Source: Streptomyces chromofuscus (GTDB taxonomy: Bacteria; Actinomycetota; Actinomycetes; Streptomycetales; Streptomycetaceae). Taken from it: a DNA stretch of 64,000 nt. The notes beneath the pieces were generated by a model that was not told the origin of the DNA, searched no databases, and worked only from the letters and a program-made list of their open reading frames with translations. A program made the translations under genes and the position numbers. Positions 53,101-61,409 of the stretch are shown here, piece after piece. The stretch spans positions 6,203,501 through 6,267,500 of the forward strand of contig NZ_CP063374.1 of the NCBI RefSeq assembly GCF_015160875.1. The letters are read 5' to 3'. Each line of letters opens with the position of its first letter. Positions within the stretch are counted from its first letter, which is position 1.

Positions 53101-53977
53101 GCTCGGTGTCCCTGCCGACGGCCACGTCCACGTCGAAGACCTTGTTGTACGAGTACGCCCGGCCCTCCGCGGTGTGCCGACCGGCGTAGCGCAGCGCCCG
53201 CTTGCCGGTGAAGCCGGCGCCCGCCTTCGCGGTGGGCGAGCCGCTCGGGCCGCGGTCGACCAGCGACAGCATGTCCTGCGGGACCGGTTCGTCGCTGCCG
53301 CCCGTGGAGAACTGAACGTCCGCCAGCTGCAGGATGCCGCCGCCGTTGTTCCTGGTGATGTCCAGCCGGTAGTGCCGGAACTCGGCGGCCGCGGTCTCCG
53401 GGATGTCGTACAGCTTTGTCTGGAAACGCTCGGTGAAGCCCTCACCGGTGCGGCTGTCGAGGGTCTTCCAGTCCTTGCCGTCGGTGGAGCCCTGCAGGGT
53501 CCAGTCCACCGGATCGCGTTCGGCGTGGTCGTTGGCCGAAGTCAGGGCGTAGCGGGCGAGTTTCACCGGTGCGTCCAGGTCGAACTCGGCCCAGCCCGTG
53601 GGCGTGAAGGTCAGCCACTTGGTGCTCGGCTCGCCGTCGACGAGGTTCTCCTTCACCTCGCCGGCACCGCTGTTCTCGCCGTTGGCCCGTACGTCGGTGA
53701 CGTGGTCGGTCACATTGCCCGGAATGCCGCTGCTGTACCCGCCGTCCACGCCGGCGGCGCGCTTGCTGCCGTCCGGCGCGGTGTCGACGGTGTTCAGCCA
53801 GTCCGGTGCCGGCTCCCCTGTCTCGAACGAGGACGTGAACTCCCGTTCGGCGGCCGCCGGTGCGGCGGGCAGGGCGACCGCCACGCCCTGCGAGCCCACG
53901 GCCAAAGCGAAGGCGGTCGCCGTCACGACCGCCGACCCCCATCTGTGCCGCACCCTGTACGGAACTCTGTACTGCAT
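50156..53977 (-). CDS. Secreted GH92 glycoside hydrolase (exo-alpha-mannosidase type) with discoidin-like domains
   Basis: 1273 residues from ATG 53977. Signal peptide at about 1-43. An F5/8 type C-like module lies at about 80-215 (WLTFTPTGWAEFDLDAPVKL), a second beta module at about 230-395, the GH92 beta-sandwich and catalytic (alpha/alpha)6 barrel at about 405-1130, and a C-terminal F5/8C-like module at about 1180-1273. Family motifs: GNNFPATAVPHGFNFWTPVT, NNGFWDTYRTTWPAYSLLTP and GYHGDEDNGEQSAWFLFSAL. Family 92 removes terminal mannose from N-glycans or fungal mannan, with calcium. It is divergent from the NgcEFG-type transporter and behind a LacI-type operator. Confidence 0.92.
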   Translation of the reverse strand: MQYRVPYRVRHRWGSAVVTATAFALAVGSQGVAVALPAAPAAAEREFTSSFETGEPAPDWLNTVDTAPDGSKRAAGVDGGYSSGIPGNVTDHVTDVRANGENSGAGEVKENLVDGEPSTKWLTFTPTGWAEFDLDAPVKLARYALTSANDHAERDPVDWTLQGSTDGKDWKTLDSRTGEGFTERFQTKLYDIPETAAAEFRHYRLDITRNNGGGILQLADVQFSTGGSDEPVPQDMLSLVDRGPSGSPTAKAGAGFTGKRALRYAGRHTAEGRAYSYNKVFDVDVAVGRDTELSYRIFPSMADGDRDYDATNVSVDLAFTDGTHLSELGATDQHGFGLSPRGQGEAKVLYVNQWNNVVSRIGSVAAGKTVDRILVAYDSPAGPAKFRGWVDDVALTVKAPEKPKAHLSDYAVTTRGTNSSGGFSRGNNFPATAVPHGFNFWTPVTNAGSLSWLYDYARANNADNLPTIQAFSASHEPSPWMGDRQTFQVMPSAAAGTPDIGRTARALAFKHDNEVARPHYYGVRFENGLKAEMTPTDHAAMLRFTYPGDDASVLFDNVTDQAGLTLDQATGTVTGYSDVKSGLSTGATRLFVYGTFDKPVKEGSASGVKGYLRFDAGADRTVTLRLATSLISVEQAKDNLRQEIPEGTSFETVRAKAQKLWDRLLGKVEVEGATPDQLTTLYSSLYRLYLYPNSGFEKVGEKYQYASPFSPMTGQDTPTHTGAKIVDGKVYVNNGFWDTYRTTWPAYSLLTPGQAGEMVDGFVQQYKDGGWTSRWSSPGYADLMTGTSSDVAFADAYVKGVDFDEKAAYDAAVKNATVVPPSSGVGRKGMATSPFLGYTSTDTHEGLSWALEGYLNDYGIARMGKALFEKTGEKRYKEESEYFLDRARKYVNLFDSEAGFFQGRDAQGKWRVESSKYDPRVWGHDYTETNGWGYAFTAPQDSRGLANLYGGRSGLAEKLDEYFATPETASPEFVGSYGGVIHEMTEARDVRMGMYGHSNQVAHHAIYMYDAAGRPWKAQEKVREVLSRLYTGSEIGQGYHGDEDNGEQSAWFLFSALGFYPLVMGSGEYAVGSPLFTKATVHLENGEDLVVRAPKNSAKNVYVQGLKVNGRSWTSTSLPHSLLAKGGVLEFDMGPRPSTWGTGEDAAPVSITKDDEVPAPRTDLITGTGALFDNTSATAAGVTSVELPVSGRAKAVQYTLTSSDRANAPTGWKLQGSADGTSWRTLDERAGESFRWDRQTRAFTVTRAGAYVKYRLVVSGGEATLSEVELLGR

Positions 53978-54000
53978 GCGCGAGCACCCTCCCTGCGCTG

Positions 54001-54061
54001 GACAACGTTGTCACCTCGCTGCGCAAGCACCAGTAGGGGCTGAAGTGGGCAGGGCTGTCAA
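54001..54061 (-). promoter_or_regulatory. GH92 promoter with GACAACGTTGTC operator
   Basis: On the minus strand TTGACA (54056-54061), 19 bp, CTACTG (54031-54036), 18 bp, then GACAACGTTGTC (54001-54012), a perfect 12-bp palindrome 23 bp before the start codon. The form suits a LacI-family repressor. The regulator gene is not in the window unless the ROK protein acts here. Confidence 0.65.
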
Positions 54062-54184
54062 GGGGGTTGGCTGTGGTGTCCGGGGGGAATGTGGTGGATT
54101 TTTCCGCCAAGGAACACGTGGACGGCACATATTTCCGCGAGGTCTCAACTCGGAAAAGACCGACGGCCAACCTTGCATTCGATC

Positions 54185-54217
54185 TTGCTCCGTTGGCGGG
54201 AAGTGGACTATACCTGT
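54185..54217 (+). promoter_or_regulatory. ngcE promoter with DasR-like site
   Basis: TTGCTC (54185-54190), 18 bp and TATACC (54209-54214) form a promoter. AGTGGACTATACCTGT (54202-54217), overlapping the -10, matches the DasR consensus AGTGGTCTAGACCAGT at 13 of 16 positions. DasR is the GlcNAc-responsive repressor of chitin genes, which fits a chitobiose transporter. Confidence 0.5.
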
Positions 54218-54360
54218 CGGCGATCCCGCACCCATTCGTACCGGGCAACCGATCATTCTCGTACCACCTGTACTTCCTGCACGACCCAGCGTGACCCGAC
54301 CGCGGTGCCGGGGAGGATCCGGTTCACCGCCTGAGTCCTGGAGAAGGCGAGGACTTGAGC

Positions 54361-55815
54361 ATGGGATCCACTTCAGCCGAGAACGCCGGGAACAACGGTT
54401 CCGAAGGCGTCGGCCGCCGCGCACTGATCAAACGCTCCGCCGCGCTCGGCCTGGTCTCCGTACCCGCGATGAGCTTCCTGTCCGCGTGCGCCAGCGGCGG
54501 CGGGGACGAGGACACGTCCGGCGACACCCAGGGCAAGACGTCGAAGGACAACCCCTTCGGCGTCAAGGACGGCAGCAAGCTCGACGTCGTCATCTTCAAG
54601 GGTGGTTACGGCGACGACTACGCCAAGGCGTGGGAGGCCGCGTTCCAGAAGAAATGGGGCGTCACCTCCACGCACACCGGCACCCAGGAGATCACCGGCA
54701 AACTGCAGCCCCGTTTCAACGCGGGCAACCCGCCGGACATCGTGGACAATTCCGGTGCTCAGAAGATCAAGATCGATGTGCTGTACAAGAACGGCCAGCT
54801 GCTCGATCTCGCCGAGGTGCTGGACGCGCCGAGCGTGGACGACCCTACGAAGAAGGTCCGCGACACCGTCATTCCCGGCACGCTCGACCCGGGTCTTCAG
54901 GGCGGCAAGGTCGTCGCCCTCAACTACATCTACACGGTGTGGGGCCTTTGGTACTCCGGGAAGCTTTTCCAGGAGAAGGGCTGGGAGGAGCCGAAGACCT
55001 GGGACGACTTCCTCGCCATCTGCAAGGACGCCAAGTCCCAGGGCATCGGCGGTCTCGCCCACCAGGGCAAGTACCCGTACTACATCAATGTCGCCATCAT
55101 GGACCTGATCGCCAAGAAGGGCGGTCTGGACGCCATGAAGGCGATCGACAACCTGGACCCGAAGGCGTTCGTCGGTTCCGACGCGGCACAGGCCGCCGTC
55201 GAGGCCATTTACGACGTCGTCGAGAAGGGTTATCTGATGCCCGGCACGAACGGGCTGACCCACACCGAGTCGCAGACCCGGTGGAACCAGTACAAGGCCG
55301 CTTTCATCACCAGCGGTTCCTGGCTGGAGAACGAGCAGCTGAAGCAGACGCCGTCCGACTTCGACATGAAGTTCCTGCCCATGCCGGTGCTGCCGGACAG
55401 CGTCATGCCGTTCGAGGCGATCCGGGCCGGCTCGGGAGAGCCGTTCATCATCCCGGCCAAGGCGAAGAACCTGCCGGCGGCCAAGGAGTTCATGCGGATG
55501 ATGCTGTCGCGGGAGTGGTCGACGCTGTTCGCCAAGGAGGCGAACTCGCTGACCATCCTCCAGGACGGCGTCGACCCCAGCGTCCAGCTGCGGCCCGGCA
55601 CGCAGTCCACGGTCGAGGCGTCCAAGGCGGCGGGGGACAACACGTTCCGGTTCCTGTACACCGAGTGGTACAGCGAGATGGACACCGCGATCCAGAACGC
55701 GTCCAACGAGCTGATGGCGCAGCGCATTCAGCCCAAGGAATGGCTGAAGCGGGCGCAGGCCGCGGTGAACCAGGCGGCGAAGGATCCCGCGTCCAAGAAC
55801 AACCGTCGGGAATAG
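54361..55815 (+). CDS. ngcE: ABC sugar-binding lipoprotein, NgcE type (chitobiose/GlcNAc)
   Basis: 484 residues from ATG 54361 (TTG 54355 is also possible and better spaced from GCGAGG). Twin-arginine lipoprotein signal GRRALIKRSAALGL with lipobox LSACAS (Cys at about 43). The mature part is a CUT1-type solute-binding protein: VVIFKGGYGDDYAKAWEAAF, FNAGNPPDIVDNSGAQKIKI, TWDDFLAICKDAKSQGIGGL and FITSGSWLENEQLKQTP. From memory the S. coelicolor orthologue (SCO6005) binds N,N'-diacetylchitobiose. Two permease genes follow. As usual for Streptomyces CUT1 systems no ATPase gene is present; the shared MsiK ATPase would be used. Confidence 0.9.
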   Translation: MGSTSAENAGNNGSEGVGRRALIKRSAALGLVSVPAMSFLSACASGGGDEDTSGDTQGKTSKDNPFGVKDGSKLDVVIFKGGYGDDYAKAWEAAFQKKWGVTSTHTGTQEITGKLQPRFNAGNPPDIVDNSGAQKIKIDVLYKNGQLLDLAEVLDAPSVDDPTKKVRDTVIPGTLDPGLQGGKVVALNYIYTVWGLWYSGKLFQEKGWEEPKTWDDFLAICKDAKSQGIGGLAHQGKYPYYINVAIMDLIAKKGGLDAMKAIDNLDPKAFVGSDAAQAAVEAIYDVVEKGYLMPGTNGLTHTESQTRWNQYKAAFITSGSWLENEQLKQTPSDFDMKFLPMPVLPDSVMPFEAIRAGSGEPFIIPAKAKNLPAAKEFMRMMLSREWSTLFAKEANSLTILQDGVDPSVQLRPGTQSTVEASKAAGDNTFRFLYTEWYSEMDTAIQNASNELMAQRIQPKEWLKRAQAAVNQAAKDPASKNNRRE

Positions 55816-55852
55816 TGGCCGGGAGCGCCGTGGGGGTGCGGTGGACTGCGCA

Positions 55853-55900
55853 GTGCGGGCCGTCTGTGGCGTGCCGCGCGGTTCCCCGCGCCCCTTTGGG
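55853..55900. repeat. Copy of a common Streptomyces intergenic repeat between ngcE and ngcF
   Basis: gtgcgggccgtctgtggcg followed by cgcgcggttccccgcgcccc and tttggg resembles an intergenic repeat that I recall as very frequent in Streptomyces chromosomes. It fills much of the 108-bp gap between the binding-protein and permease genes. The cgcg...cgcg core can fold into a hairpin and might reduce permease expression. Confidence 0.55.
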
Positions 55901-55923
55901 TCGGGACAGCAGGGGCAGGTTTC

Positions 55924-56853
55924 ATGCGCAAGGGGCAGTACCGGTTCGTCGCGGGGTTTCTCTTCGTTCCCGTGGCGCTTTATCTGATCTTTGTGATCTG
56001 GCCGTACATCCAGACGTTCGGGTACTCCCTGACCGACTGGAAGGGGCAGTCGCAGACCTTCGACTTCGTCGGGCTGGACAACTACAAGGCGTTGCTCCAG
56101 GACGACATCTTCATGGGCGCCATCTGGCACAACATCCTGTTCCTGGTCTTCATCCCGGTGATCACCATTCTGCTCGCGCTGTTCTTCGCCTTCATGCTGA
56201 ACGCGGGCGGACGCAGCCGGGCCGGCGGGGTCTCGGGTGTGGCCGGGTCCAAGTTCTACAAGGTGGTGTACTTCTTCCCGCAGGTGCTTTCGCTGGCGAT
56301 TCTCGCGGTGCTGTTCGGCGCCGTGTACCGCAGTGACAGCGGTGGCATGCTCAACGGGTTCCTGGTGCAACTGGGACTGGTCGACGCGAACGATCCCGTC
56401 GTGTGGCTCAACGAACCCGATTTCGTGCTGTGGGCGCTGATCGTCGTCGTGGTCTGGCACGGCGTCGGGTTCTACCTGGTGCTGTTCTCCGCCGCGATGC
56501 AGTCCATTCCGCGCGACATCTACGAGGCCGCGCTCATCGACGGAGCCGGGCGGGCCCAGTCCTTCTTCCGCATCACCCTGCCGCTGCTGTGGGACTCCGT
56601 GCAGACCGCGTGGGTCTACCTCGGTATCGCGGCGATGGACATGTTCATCCTGGTGTCCACCATGACCTCTGGCGAGTTCGGCGGCGGACCGGACCATGCC
56701 AGCGAGGTCATGTCGACGGTGATGATGCGCAACTTCCTCTACTACGGGAAGAGCGGCTACGCCTGCGCCATGGGCGTGGTCATGCTGCTCCTCACCCTGA
56801 TCCTGTCCGTGGTCATGCTGCGCGCCACCCGCCGCGAGCGCGTCGAGTTCTGA
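55924..56853 (+). CDS. ngcF: ABC transporter permease, NgcF type
   Basis: 309 residues from ATG 55924. Six membrane helices (first FVAGFLFVPVALYLIFVIWP). The cytoplasmic EAA loop is YEAALIDGAGRAQSFFRITL with the conserved G and P-L-L exit, which contacts the ATPase. It belongs to the MalF-like first permease of CUT1 carbohydrate importers and pairs with the next gene. The ribosome-binding site is weak (GGGGCAGG), and a repeat separates it from ngcE. Confidence 0.92.
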   Translation: MRKGQYRFVAGFLFVPVALYLIFVIWPYIQTFGYSLTDWKGQSQTFDFVGLDNYKALLQDDIFMGAIWHNILFLVFIPVITILLALFFAFMLNAGGRSRAGGVSGVAGSKFYKVVYFFPQVLSLAILAVLFGAVYRSDSGGMLNGFLVQLGLVDANDPVVWLNEPDFVLWALIVVVVWHGVGFYLVLFSAAMQSIPRDIYEAALIDGAGRAQSFFRITLPLLWDSVQTAWVYLGIAAMDMFILVSTMTSGEFGGGPDHASEVMSTVMMRNFLYYGKSGYACAMGVVMLLLTLILSVVMLRATRRERVEF

Positions 56854-56868
56854 GCGGGAGAGACGACG

Positions 56869-57792
56869 ATGAGCGCACCCATCAAGGAGACCGCCCCCGC
56901 CCCCGCCGAGGGGCCCGTCCACCGGCCCCCGGTCCGCTCCGGCGAGCGCAGGGGCGAGGGCGTGGCGCTGAACGCGTTCTCGCACGGGTTCCTCGCCCTG
57001 TGGGCCCTGATGATCGTCCTGCCACTGCTGTGGCTGGTCCTCAGCTCCTTCAAGACCGACGCGCAGATCGCGGGCTCGGCCTTCGGCTGGCCGCAGAACT
57101 GGTCCTTCGACGTGTTCACGCGCGCCTGGCAGAAGGGCATCGGCGACTACTTCCTCAACACGGTCGTCGTGCTCGCCTTCTCCGTGCCGCTGACCATGCT
57201 GTTCGGCTCGATGGCCGCCTACGTGCTGGCGCGCTACCGGTTCTGGGGGAACCGGCTGCTGTACTACTTCTTCGTGGCCGGCGCGATGTTCCCGGTGTTC
57301 CTGGCCCTGGTCCCGCTGTTCTTCATGGTGAAACGGCTGGACATGCTGAACACCTACCAGGGACTGATCCTGGTGTACGTCGCCTACTCGATGCCGTTCA
57401 CGGTGTTCTTCATGCACGCCTTCTTCCGGACGCTGCCCACGGCGGTGTTCGAAGCGGCGATCCTCGACGGGGCTTCGCACACCCGGACCTTCTTCCAGGT
57501 CATGCTGCCGATGGCCAAGCCCGGCCTGATCAGCGTGGGGATCTTCAACACGCTCGGGCAGTGGAACCAGTTCATCCTGCCGACGGTCCTGATGCAGCCG
57601 CAGACCGGTGACGACCCCGAGCGGTACGTCCTCACCCAGGGACTGATCCAGCTCCAGCAGCAGCAGGGCTACGCCTCCGACCTGCCCGTGCTCTTCGCGG
57701 GCGTGACCATCGCGATGATCCCCATGCTGGTCGTGTACCTGTCCTTCCAGCGCCAGGTGCAGGCGGGGCTGACCTCGGCGACCTTGAAGTAA
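56869..57792 (+). CDS. ngcG: ABC transporter permease, NgcG type
   Basis: 307 residues from ATG 56869, 15 bp after ngcF, with GGGAGAGACG upstream. Six membrane helices: GFLALWALMIVLPLLWLVLS is the first. EAA loop FEAAILDGASHTRTFFQVML followed by PMAKPGLI. MalG-like second permease of the CUT1 family. With NgcE and NgcF it imports chitobiose or GlcNAc-type sugars using an ATPase encoded elsewhere. The N-terminal 40 residues are a Pro/Ala-rich cytoplasmic tail. A strong terminator follows. Confidence 0.92.
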   Translation: MSAPIKETAPAPAEGPVHRPPVRSGERRGEGVALNAFSHGFLALWALMIVLPLLWLVLSSFKTDAQIAGSAFGWPQNWSFDVFTRAWQKGIGDYFLNTVVVLAFSVPLTMLFGSMAAYVLARYRFWGNRLLYYFFVAGAMFPVFLALVPLFFMVKRLDMLNTYQGLILVYVAYSMPFTVFFMHAFFRTLPTAVFEAAILDGASHTRTFFQVMLPMAKPGLISVGIFNTLGQWNQFILPTVLMQPQTGDDPERYVLTQGLIQLQQQQGYASDLPVLFAGVTIAMIPMLVVYLSFQRQVQAGLTSATLK

Positions 57793-57817
57793 CGGGAGCA
57801 GCATTCCGTAACCGATC

Positions 57818-57857
57818 GCACGCACACCGCTTCCGCCGCAGGAAGCGGTGTGCGTGC
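57818..57857 (+). terminator. Strong hairpin after ngcG
   Basis: GCACGCACACCGCTTCC and GGAAGCGGTGTGCGTGC form a perfect 17-bp stem with loop GCCGCA, 26 bp after the ngcG stop. It separates the transporter operon from the ROK regulator gene. Confidence 0.85.
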
Positions 57858-57983
57858 CGTGCGCGCGGCCTCCGAAAGTGTTCAACCTCTTGACGGGAGG
57901 CACCCCGTACGGCTCAGCTTAGAGTTCACTAGTTGGACATAGACGGGGCCTCATTGAAGCGGTCCCGCGCGCAGGAGGTCGTC

Positions 57984-59195
57984 GTGGAGACTCCGGGGTC
58001 GCAGTCGTCACTGCACCGAGCCAACCTGGAACGGGTGGTCCGAGCCGTACGGCTGGCCGGATCCCTGACCCAGGCGGAGATCGCGAGGACGACGGGTCTG
58101 TCCGCGGCGACGGTCTCCAACATCGTCCGCGAGCTCAAGGACGGCGGAACGGTCGAGGTCACACCCACGTCGTCGGGTGGCCGCAGGGCCCGCAGCGTCT
58201 CGCTCAGCGGTGACGCCGGCATCGTCATCGGCGTCGACTTCGGCCACGCCCACCTGCGCGTCGCGGTCGGCAACCTCGCCCACCAGGTGCTCGCCGAGGA
58301 GTCCGAGCCGCTGGATGTCGACGCCTCCGCCGCGCAGGGCTTCGACCGGGCGGAAGAGCTGGTCGACCGGCTGATCGCGGCGACCGGCGTGGACCGGTCC
58401 AAGATCGCCGGAGTGGGCCTCGGCGTACCCGGTCCGATCGACGTGGAGTCCGGCACCCTGGGCTCGACGGCCATCCTGCCCGGCTGGAGCGGCGCCCGGC
58501 CCGCCGAGGAGCTGCGGGGGCGGCTCGGCGTACCGGTGCACGTGGACAACGACGCCAACCTGGGAGCCCTCGGCGAGCTGGTCTGGGGCAGTGGCAAGGG
58601 TGTGCGGGACCTGGCGTACATCAAGGTCGCCAGCGGGGTCGGCGCGGGCCTGGTGATCGATGGGAAGATCTACCGGGGCCCCGGCGGGACGGCGGGAGAA
58701 ATCGGGCATATTACACTCGATGAATCCGGCCCCGTCTGCCGTTGCGGAAACCGGGGCTGTCTGGAGACCTTCGCGGCCGCCCGCTATGTGCTCCCGCTGC
58801 TTCAGTCCAGCCACGGCAGTGACCTGACCATGGAGGGCGTCGTTCGGCTGGCGCGGGACGGTGACCCGGGCTGTCGTCGGGTGATCGCCGACGTCGGCCG
58901 TCACATCGGCAGTGGAGTCGCCAACCTGTGCAACCTGCTGAACCCGACCCGCGTGGTCCTGGGCGGTGATCTCGCCGAGGCCGGTGAGCTGGTGCTCGGG
59001 CCGATCAGGGAGTCCGTCGGCCGCTACGCCATCCCCAGCGCCGCGCGCCAACTGTCCGTGCTTCCAGGGGCACTTGGCGGCCGTGCGGAGGTGCTCGGAG
59101 CGCTCGCGCTCGCCCTCAGCGAGATGGGTGATTCGACCCTTTTGGATGGAAGTGTCACCGGCGCGCTTCCGGCCGCAGCACCTGCCTTCACTTAG
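57984..59195 (+). CDS. rok7B7: ROK-family transcriptional regulator, Rok7B7 type
   Basis: 403 residues from GTG 57984, behind AGGAGGTC; a TTG at 57933 is in frame but has no such signal. N-terminal HTH (about 15-75): SLTQAEIARTTGLSAATVSN with wing VTPTSSGGRRARSV. The ROK sugar-kinase-like domain follows: VIGVDFGHAHLRVAVGN, VGLGVPGPIDVESG, VDNDANLGALGEL and the zinc site CRCGNRGCLETF. From memory Rok7B7 (SCO6008) influences xylose transport, carbon catabolite control and antibiotic production in S. coelicolor. Position between ngcEFG and xylFGH is conserved. Confidence 0.93.
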   Translation: METPGSQSSLHRANLERVVRAVRLAGSLTQAEIARTTGLSAATVSNIVRELKDGGTVEVTPTSSGGRRARSVSLSGDAGIVIGVDFGHAHLRVAVGNLAHQVLAEESEPLDVDASAAQGFDRAEELVDRLIAATGVDRSKIAGVGLGVPGPIDVESGTLGSTAILPGWSGARPAEELRGRLGVPVHVDNDANLGALGELVWGSGKGVRDLAYIKVASGVGAGLVIDGKIYRGPGGTAGEIGHITLDESGPVCRCGNRGCLETFAAARYVLPLLQSSHGSDLTMEGVVRLARDGDPGCRRVIADVGRHIGSGVANLCNLLNPTRVVLGGDLAEAGELVLGPIRESVGRYAIPSAARQLSVLPGALGGRAEVLGALALALSEMGDSTLLDGSVTGALPAAAPAFT

Positions 59196-59315
59196 AGAAC
59201 GGATGGCACCGTTGCCAACCCGTTAAGGATTTACTTCTTGACGTCGCACGTGCGGCCGAGTTGACTTCCAGCCACCTCGGCCGCAACGACGCGGCCTCGT
59301 CAGGGAGGTTATGAA

Positions 59316-60434
59316 GTGAACACGCGTATGCGTCGTGCCGCCGTTGCCATCGCCGCCGGTGCGATGGCCGTCTCGCTCGCCGCCTGTGGCAGCGCTGAGG
59401 AAGCGGGTGGCGACAAGGACGCCACCAGCAAGCCCGCCGCCAAGGGCGACAACATCAAGGTCGGCCTGCTCCTGCCGGAGAACAAGACCGCGCGCTACGA
59501 GAAGTTCGACCGGCCGCTGATCGAGAAGAAGATCAAGGAGCTGACGAACGGCAAGGCGGAGATCCAGTACAACAACGCCCGCCAGGACGCCAACCTTCAG
59601 GCGCAGCAGGTCGACACGATGATCACCAACAAGGTGGACGTGCTGATCCTGGACGCCGTGGACGCCAAGGCGATCAAGAACTCGGTGCAGAAGGCCGCGG
59701 ACGCCGGCATCAAGGTGGTCGCCTACGACCGCCTCGCCGAGGGCCCGATCAGCGCCTACACCTCCTTCGACAACGAAGAGGTCGGCCGCACCCAGGGCGA
59801 GGCCCTCCTCGAGGCCCTGGGCGCCAAGGCCAAGGACAGCCAGATCGTCATGATGAACGGCTCGATCACCGACCCGAACGCCGCCCAGTTCAAGAAGGGC
59901 GCGCACTCCGTCCTCGACGGCAAGGTGAAGATCGGCAAGGAGTACGACACCAAGGAGTGGTCGCCGGACAACGCCAACGCCAACATGGAGGCGGCGATCA
60001 CGGCGCTCGGCAAGAACAAGATCGCCGGTGTGTACTCCGCCAACGACGGCATGGCGGGCGGCATCATCACCGCCCTGAAGGCCGCGGGCATCGCCGACAT
60101 CCCGGTCACCGGCCAGGACGCCGAGCTCGCCGCCGTGCAGCGCATCATCACCGACCAGCAGTTCATGAGCGTCTACAAGTCCTACCCGCAGGAGGCCGAG
60201 GTCGCTGCCGAGATGGCGGTCGCCCTGGCCAAGGGCGAGGACCTGGGCGCCATCGCCAAGGACAAGGTCTCCAGCGGCAGCGCCAAGGACATCCCGTCGG
60301 TCCTGGTCCCGGTCATCTCCCTGACCAAGGAGAACATCAACGACACCGTGATCAAGGACGGCATCTACACCGCCGACGAGATCTGCGCCGGTAACTACAA
60401 GTCCGCCTGCACCAAGCTCGGCATCGGCGGCTGA
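59316..60434 (+). CDS. xylF: Xylose ABC transporter substrate-binding lipoprotein
   Basis: 372 residues from GTG 59316, with GGGAGG upstream. Lipoprotein signal with SLAACGS (Cys at about 24). Periplasmic-binding type 1 fold of the XylF/RbsB group: NIKVGLLLPENKTARYEKFD, DVLILDAVDAKAIKNSV, KVVAYDRLAEGP and SANDGMAGGIITALKAAGIA with GQDAE. It binds pentoses, probably D-xylose, outside the membrane. First gene of xylFGH; the ROK regulator directly upstream is the likely controller. Confidence 0.92.
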   Translation: MNTRMRRAAVAIAAGAMAVSLAACGSAEEAGGDKDATSKPAAKGDNIKVGLLLPENKTARYEKFDRPLIEKKIKELTNGKAEIQYNNARQDANLQAQQVDTMITNKVDVLILDAVDAKAIKNSVQKAADAGIKVVAYDRLAEGPISAYTSFDNEEVGRTQGEALLEALGAKAKDSQIVMMNGSITDPNAAQFKKGAHSVLDGKVKIGKEYDTKEWSPDNANANMEAAITALGKNKIAGVYSANDGMAGGIITALKAAGIADIPVTGQDAELAAVQRIITDQQFMSVYKSYPQEAEVAAEMAVALAKGEDLGAIAKDKVSSGSAKDIPSVLVPVISLTKENINDTVIKDGIYTADEICAGNYKSACTKLGIGG

Positions 60435-60626
60435 CACGGATTCCGTCCCACCGCAAGTGCGGGAACTCCACACCGAGTTCCCGTACGGGACGGCCGTACC
60501 GAAGGCTCCGCCGGCGCCCCGTGGTCACACACAGCCCCGCAAGCTCGTCCCGGGGCGCCGGACGGAACATCCCCCCAGTCTTTGCACAACCTCCCGCCGG
60601 GTCAGGCGGCGAAGGAGATGGTTCAC

Positions 60627-61409
60627 GTGTCCGCTACGCCCGTGCTGGCGTTGCGCGGGGTCTCCAAGCGGTTCGGTGCCGTTCAGGCGCTCACCGACGT
60701 AGAGCTTGAAGTCCACGCCGGTGAGGTGGTCGCCCTGGTCGGCGACAACGGCGCCGGAAAGTCCACGCTGGTCAAGACGATCGCCGGCGTGCACCCCATC
60801 GATGAAGGCGTCATCGAATGGGAAGGCAAGGCCGTTTCGATCAACAGGCCGCACGACGCCCAGGCCCTGGGCATCGCGACCGTCTACCAGGACCTCGCGC
60901 TGTGCGACAACATCGACGTCGTCGGCAACCTCTTCCTCGGCCGTGAGCTGAAGAAGTGGGGCGTCCTCGACGAGGTCGAGATGGAGCGCCGCTCGCGCGA
61001 GCTGCTGCAGACCCTCTCGATCCGCATCCCGAGTGTGCGCATCCCGATCGCCTCGCTCTCCGGCGGTCAGCGCCAGACCGTGGCCATCGCGCGCTCGATG
61101 CTCGGTGAGCCCAAGCTCGTCATCCTCGACGAGCCGACCGCCGCCCTCGGCGTCGAGCAGACCGCCCAGGTCCTCGACCTGGTGGAGCGGCTGCGGGAAC
61201 GCGGCCACGCCGTGATCCTGATCAGCCACAACATGGCCGACGTCAAGGCCGTGGCCGACAAGGTGGCCGTGCTGCGCCTCGGCCGCAACAACGGCGTCTT
61301 CGAGGTCAAGACGACCTCGCAGGAGGAGATCATCTCCGCCATCACCGGCGCCACCGACAATGCCGTGACCCGCCGTGCGGCGCGCACGAACGGGGAGGTT
61401 TCCCAGTGA
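60627..61409 (+). CDS. xylG: Xylose ABC transporter ATPase
   Basis: 260 residues from GTG 60627, ten bases after GAAGGAG; upstream in-frame starts (TTG 60582, ATG 60618) precede or overlap that site. Walker A LVGDNGAGKSTLVKTI (about 38-53), signature SLSGGQRQTVAIARSML, Walker B LVILDEPTAALG and switch ISHNMADV. It has a single ATPase domain, whereas enterobacterial XylG has two fused; this half-size form would act as a homodimer. It energises xylose uptake with XylF and XylH and overlaps xylH by GTGA. Confidence 0.93.
   Translation: MSATPVLALRGVSKRFGAVQALTDVELEVHAGEVVALVGDNGAGKSTLVKTIAGVHPIDEGVIEWEGKAVSINRPHDAQALGIATVYQDLALCDNIDVVGNLFLGRELKKWGVLDEVEMERRSRELLQTLSIRIPSVRIPIASLSGGQRQTVAIARSMLGEPKLVILDEPTAALGVEQTAQVLDLVERLRERGHAVILISHNMADVKAVADKVAVLRLGRNNGVFEVKTTSQEEIISAITGATDNAVTRRAARTNGEVSQ

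Larger units (their letters stand above)
53978..54360. other. Divergent regulatory region of GH92 and ngcE
   Basis: 383 bp carrying the leftward GH92 promoter/operator (54001-54061) and the rightward ngcE promoter with DasR-like site (54185-54217). The middle part is AT-richer than the surroundings. No gene is seen. Confidence 0.7.

Noticed and set aside
50858..54043. Rightward open frame of about 1060 codons opposite the GH92 gene
   Set aside because: Shadow frame of the GH92 gene; no domain similarity, and the minus strand carries all family motifs.
54373..57903. Minus-strand open frame of about 1180 codons opposite ngcEFG
   Set aside because: It is antisense to three clear transporter genes and shows His/Gln/Arg-rich shadow composition.
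59238..59255. TTGACG before xylF as a -35 with a -10
   Set aside because: A TTGACG hexamer is present, but no acceptable -10 hexamer lies 16-19 bp downstream, so no promoter entry was made.
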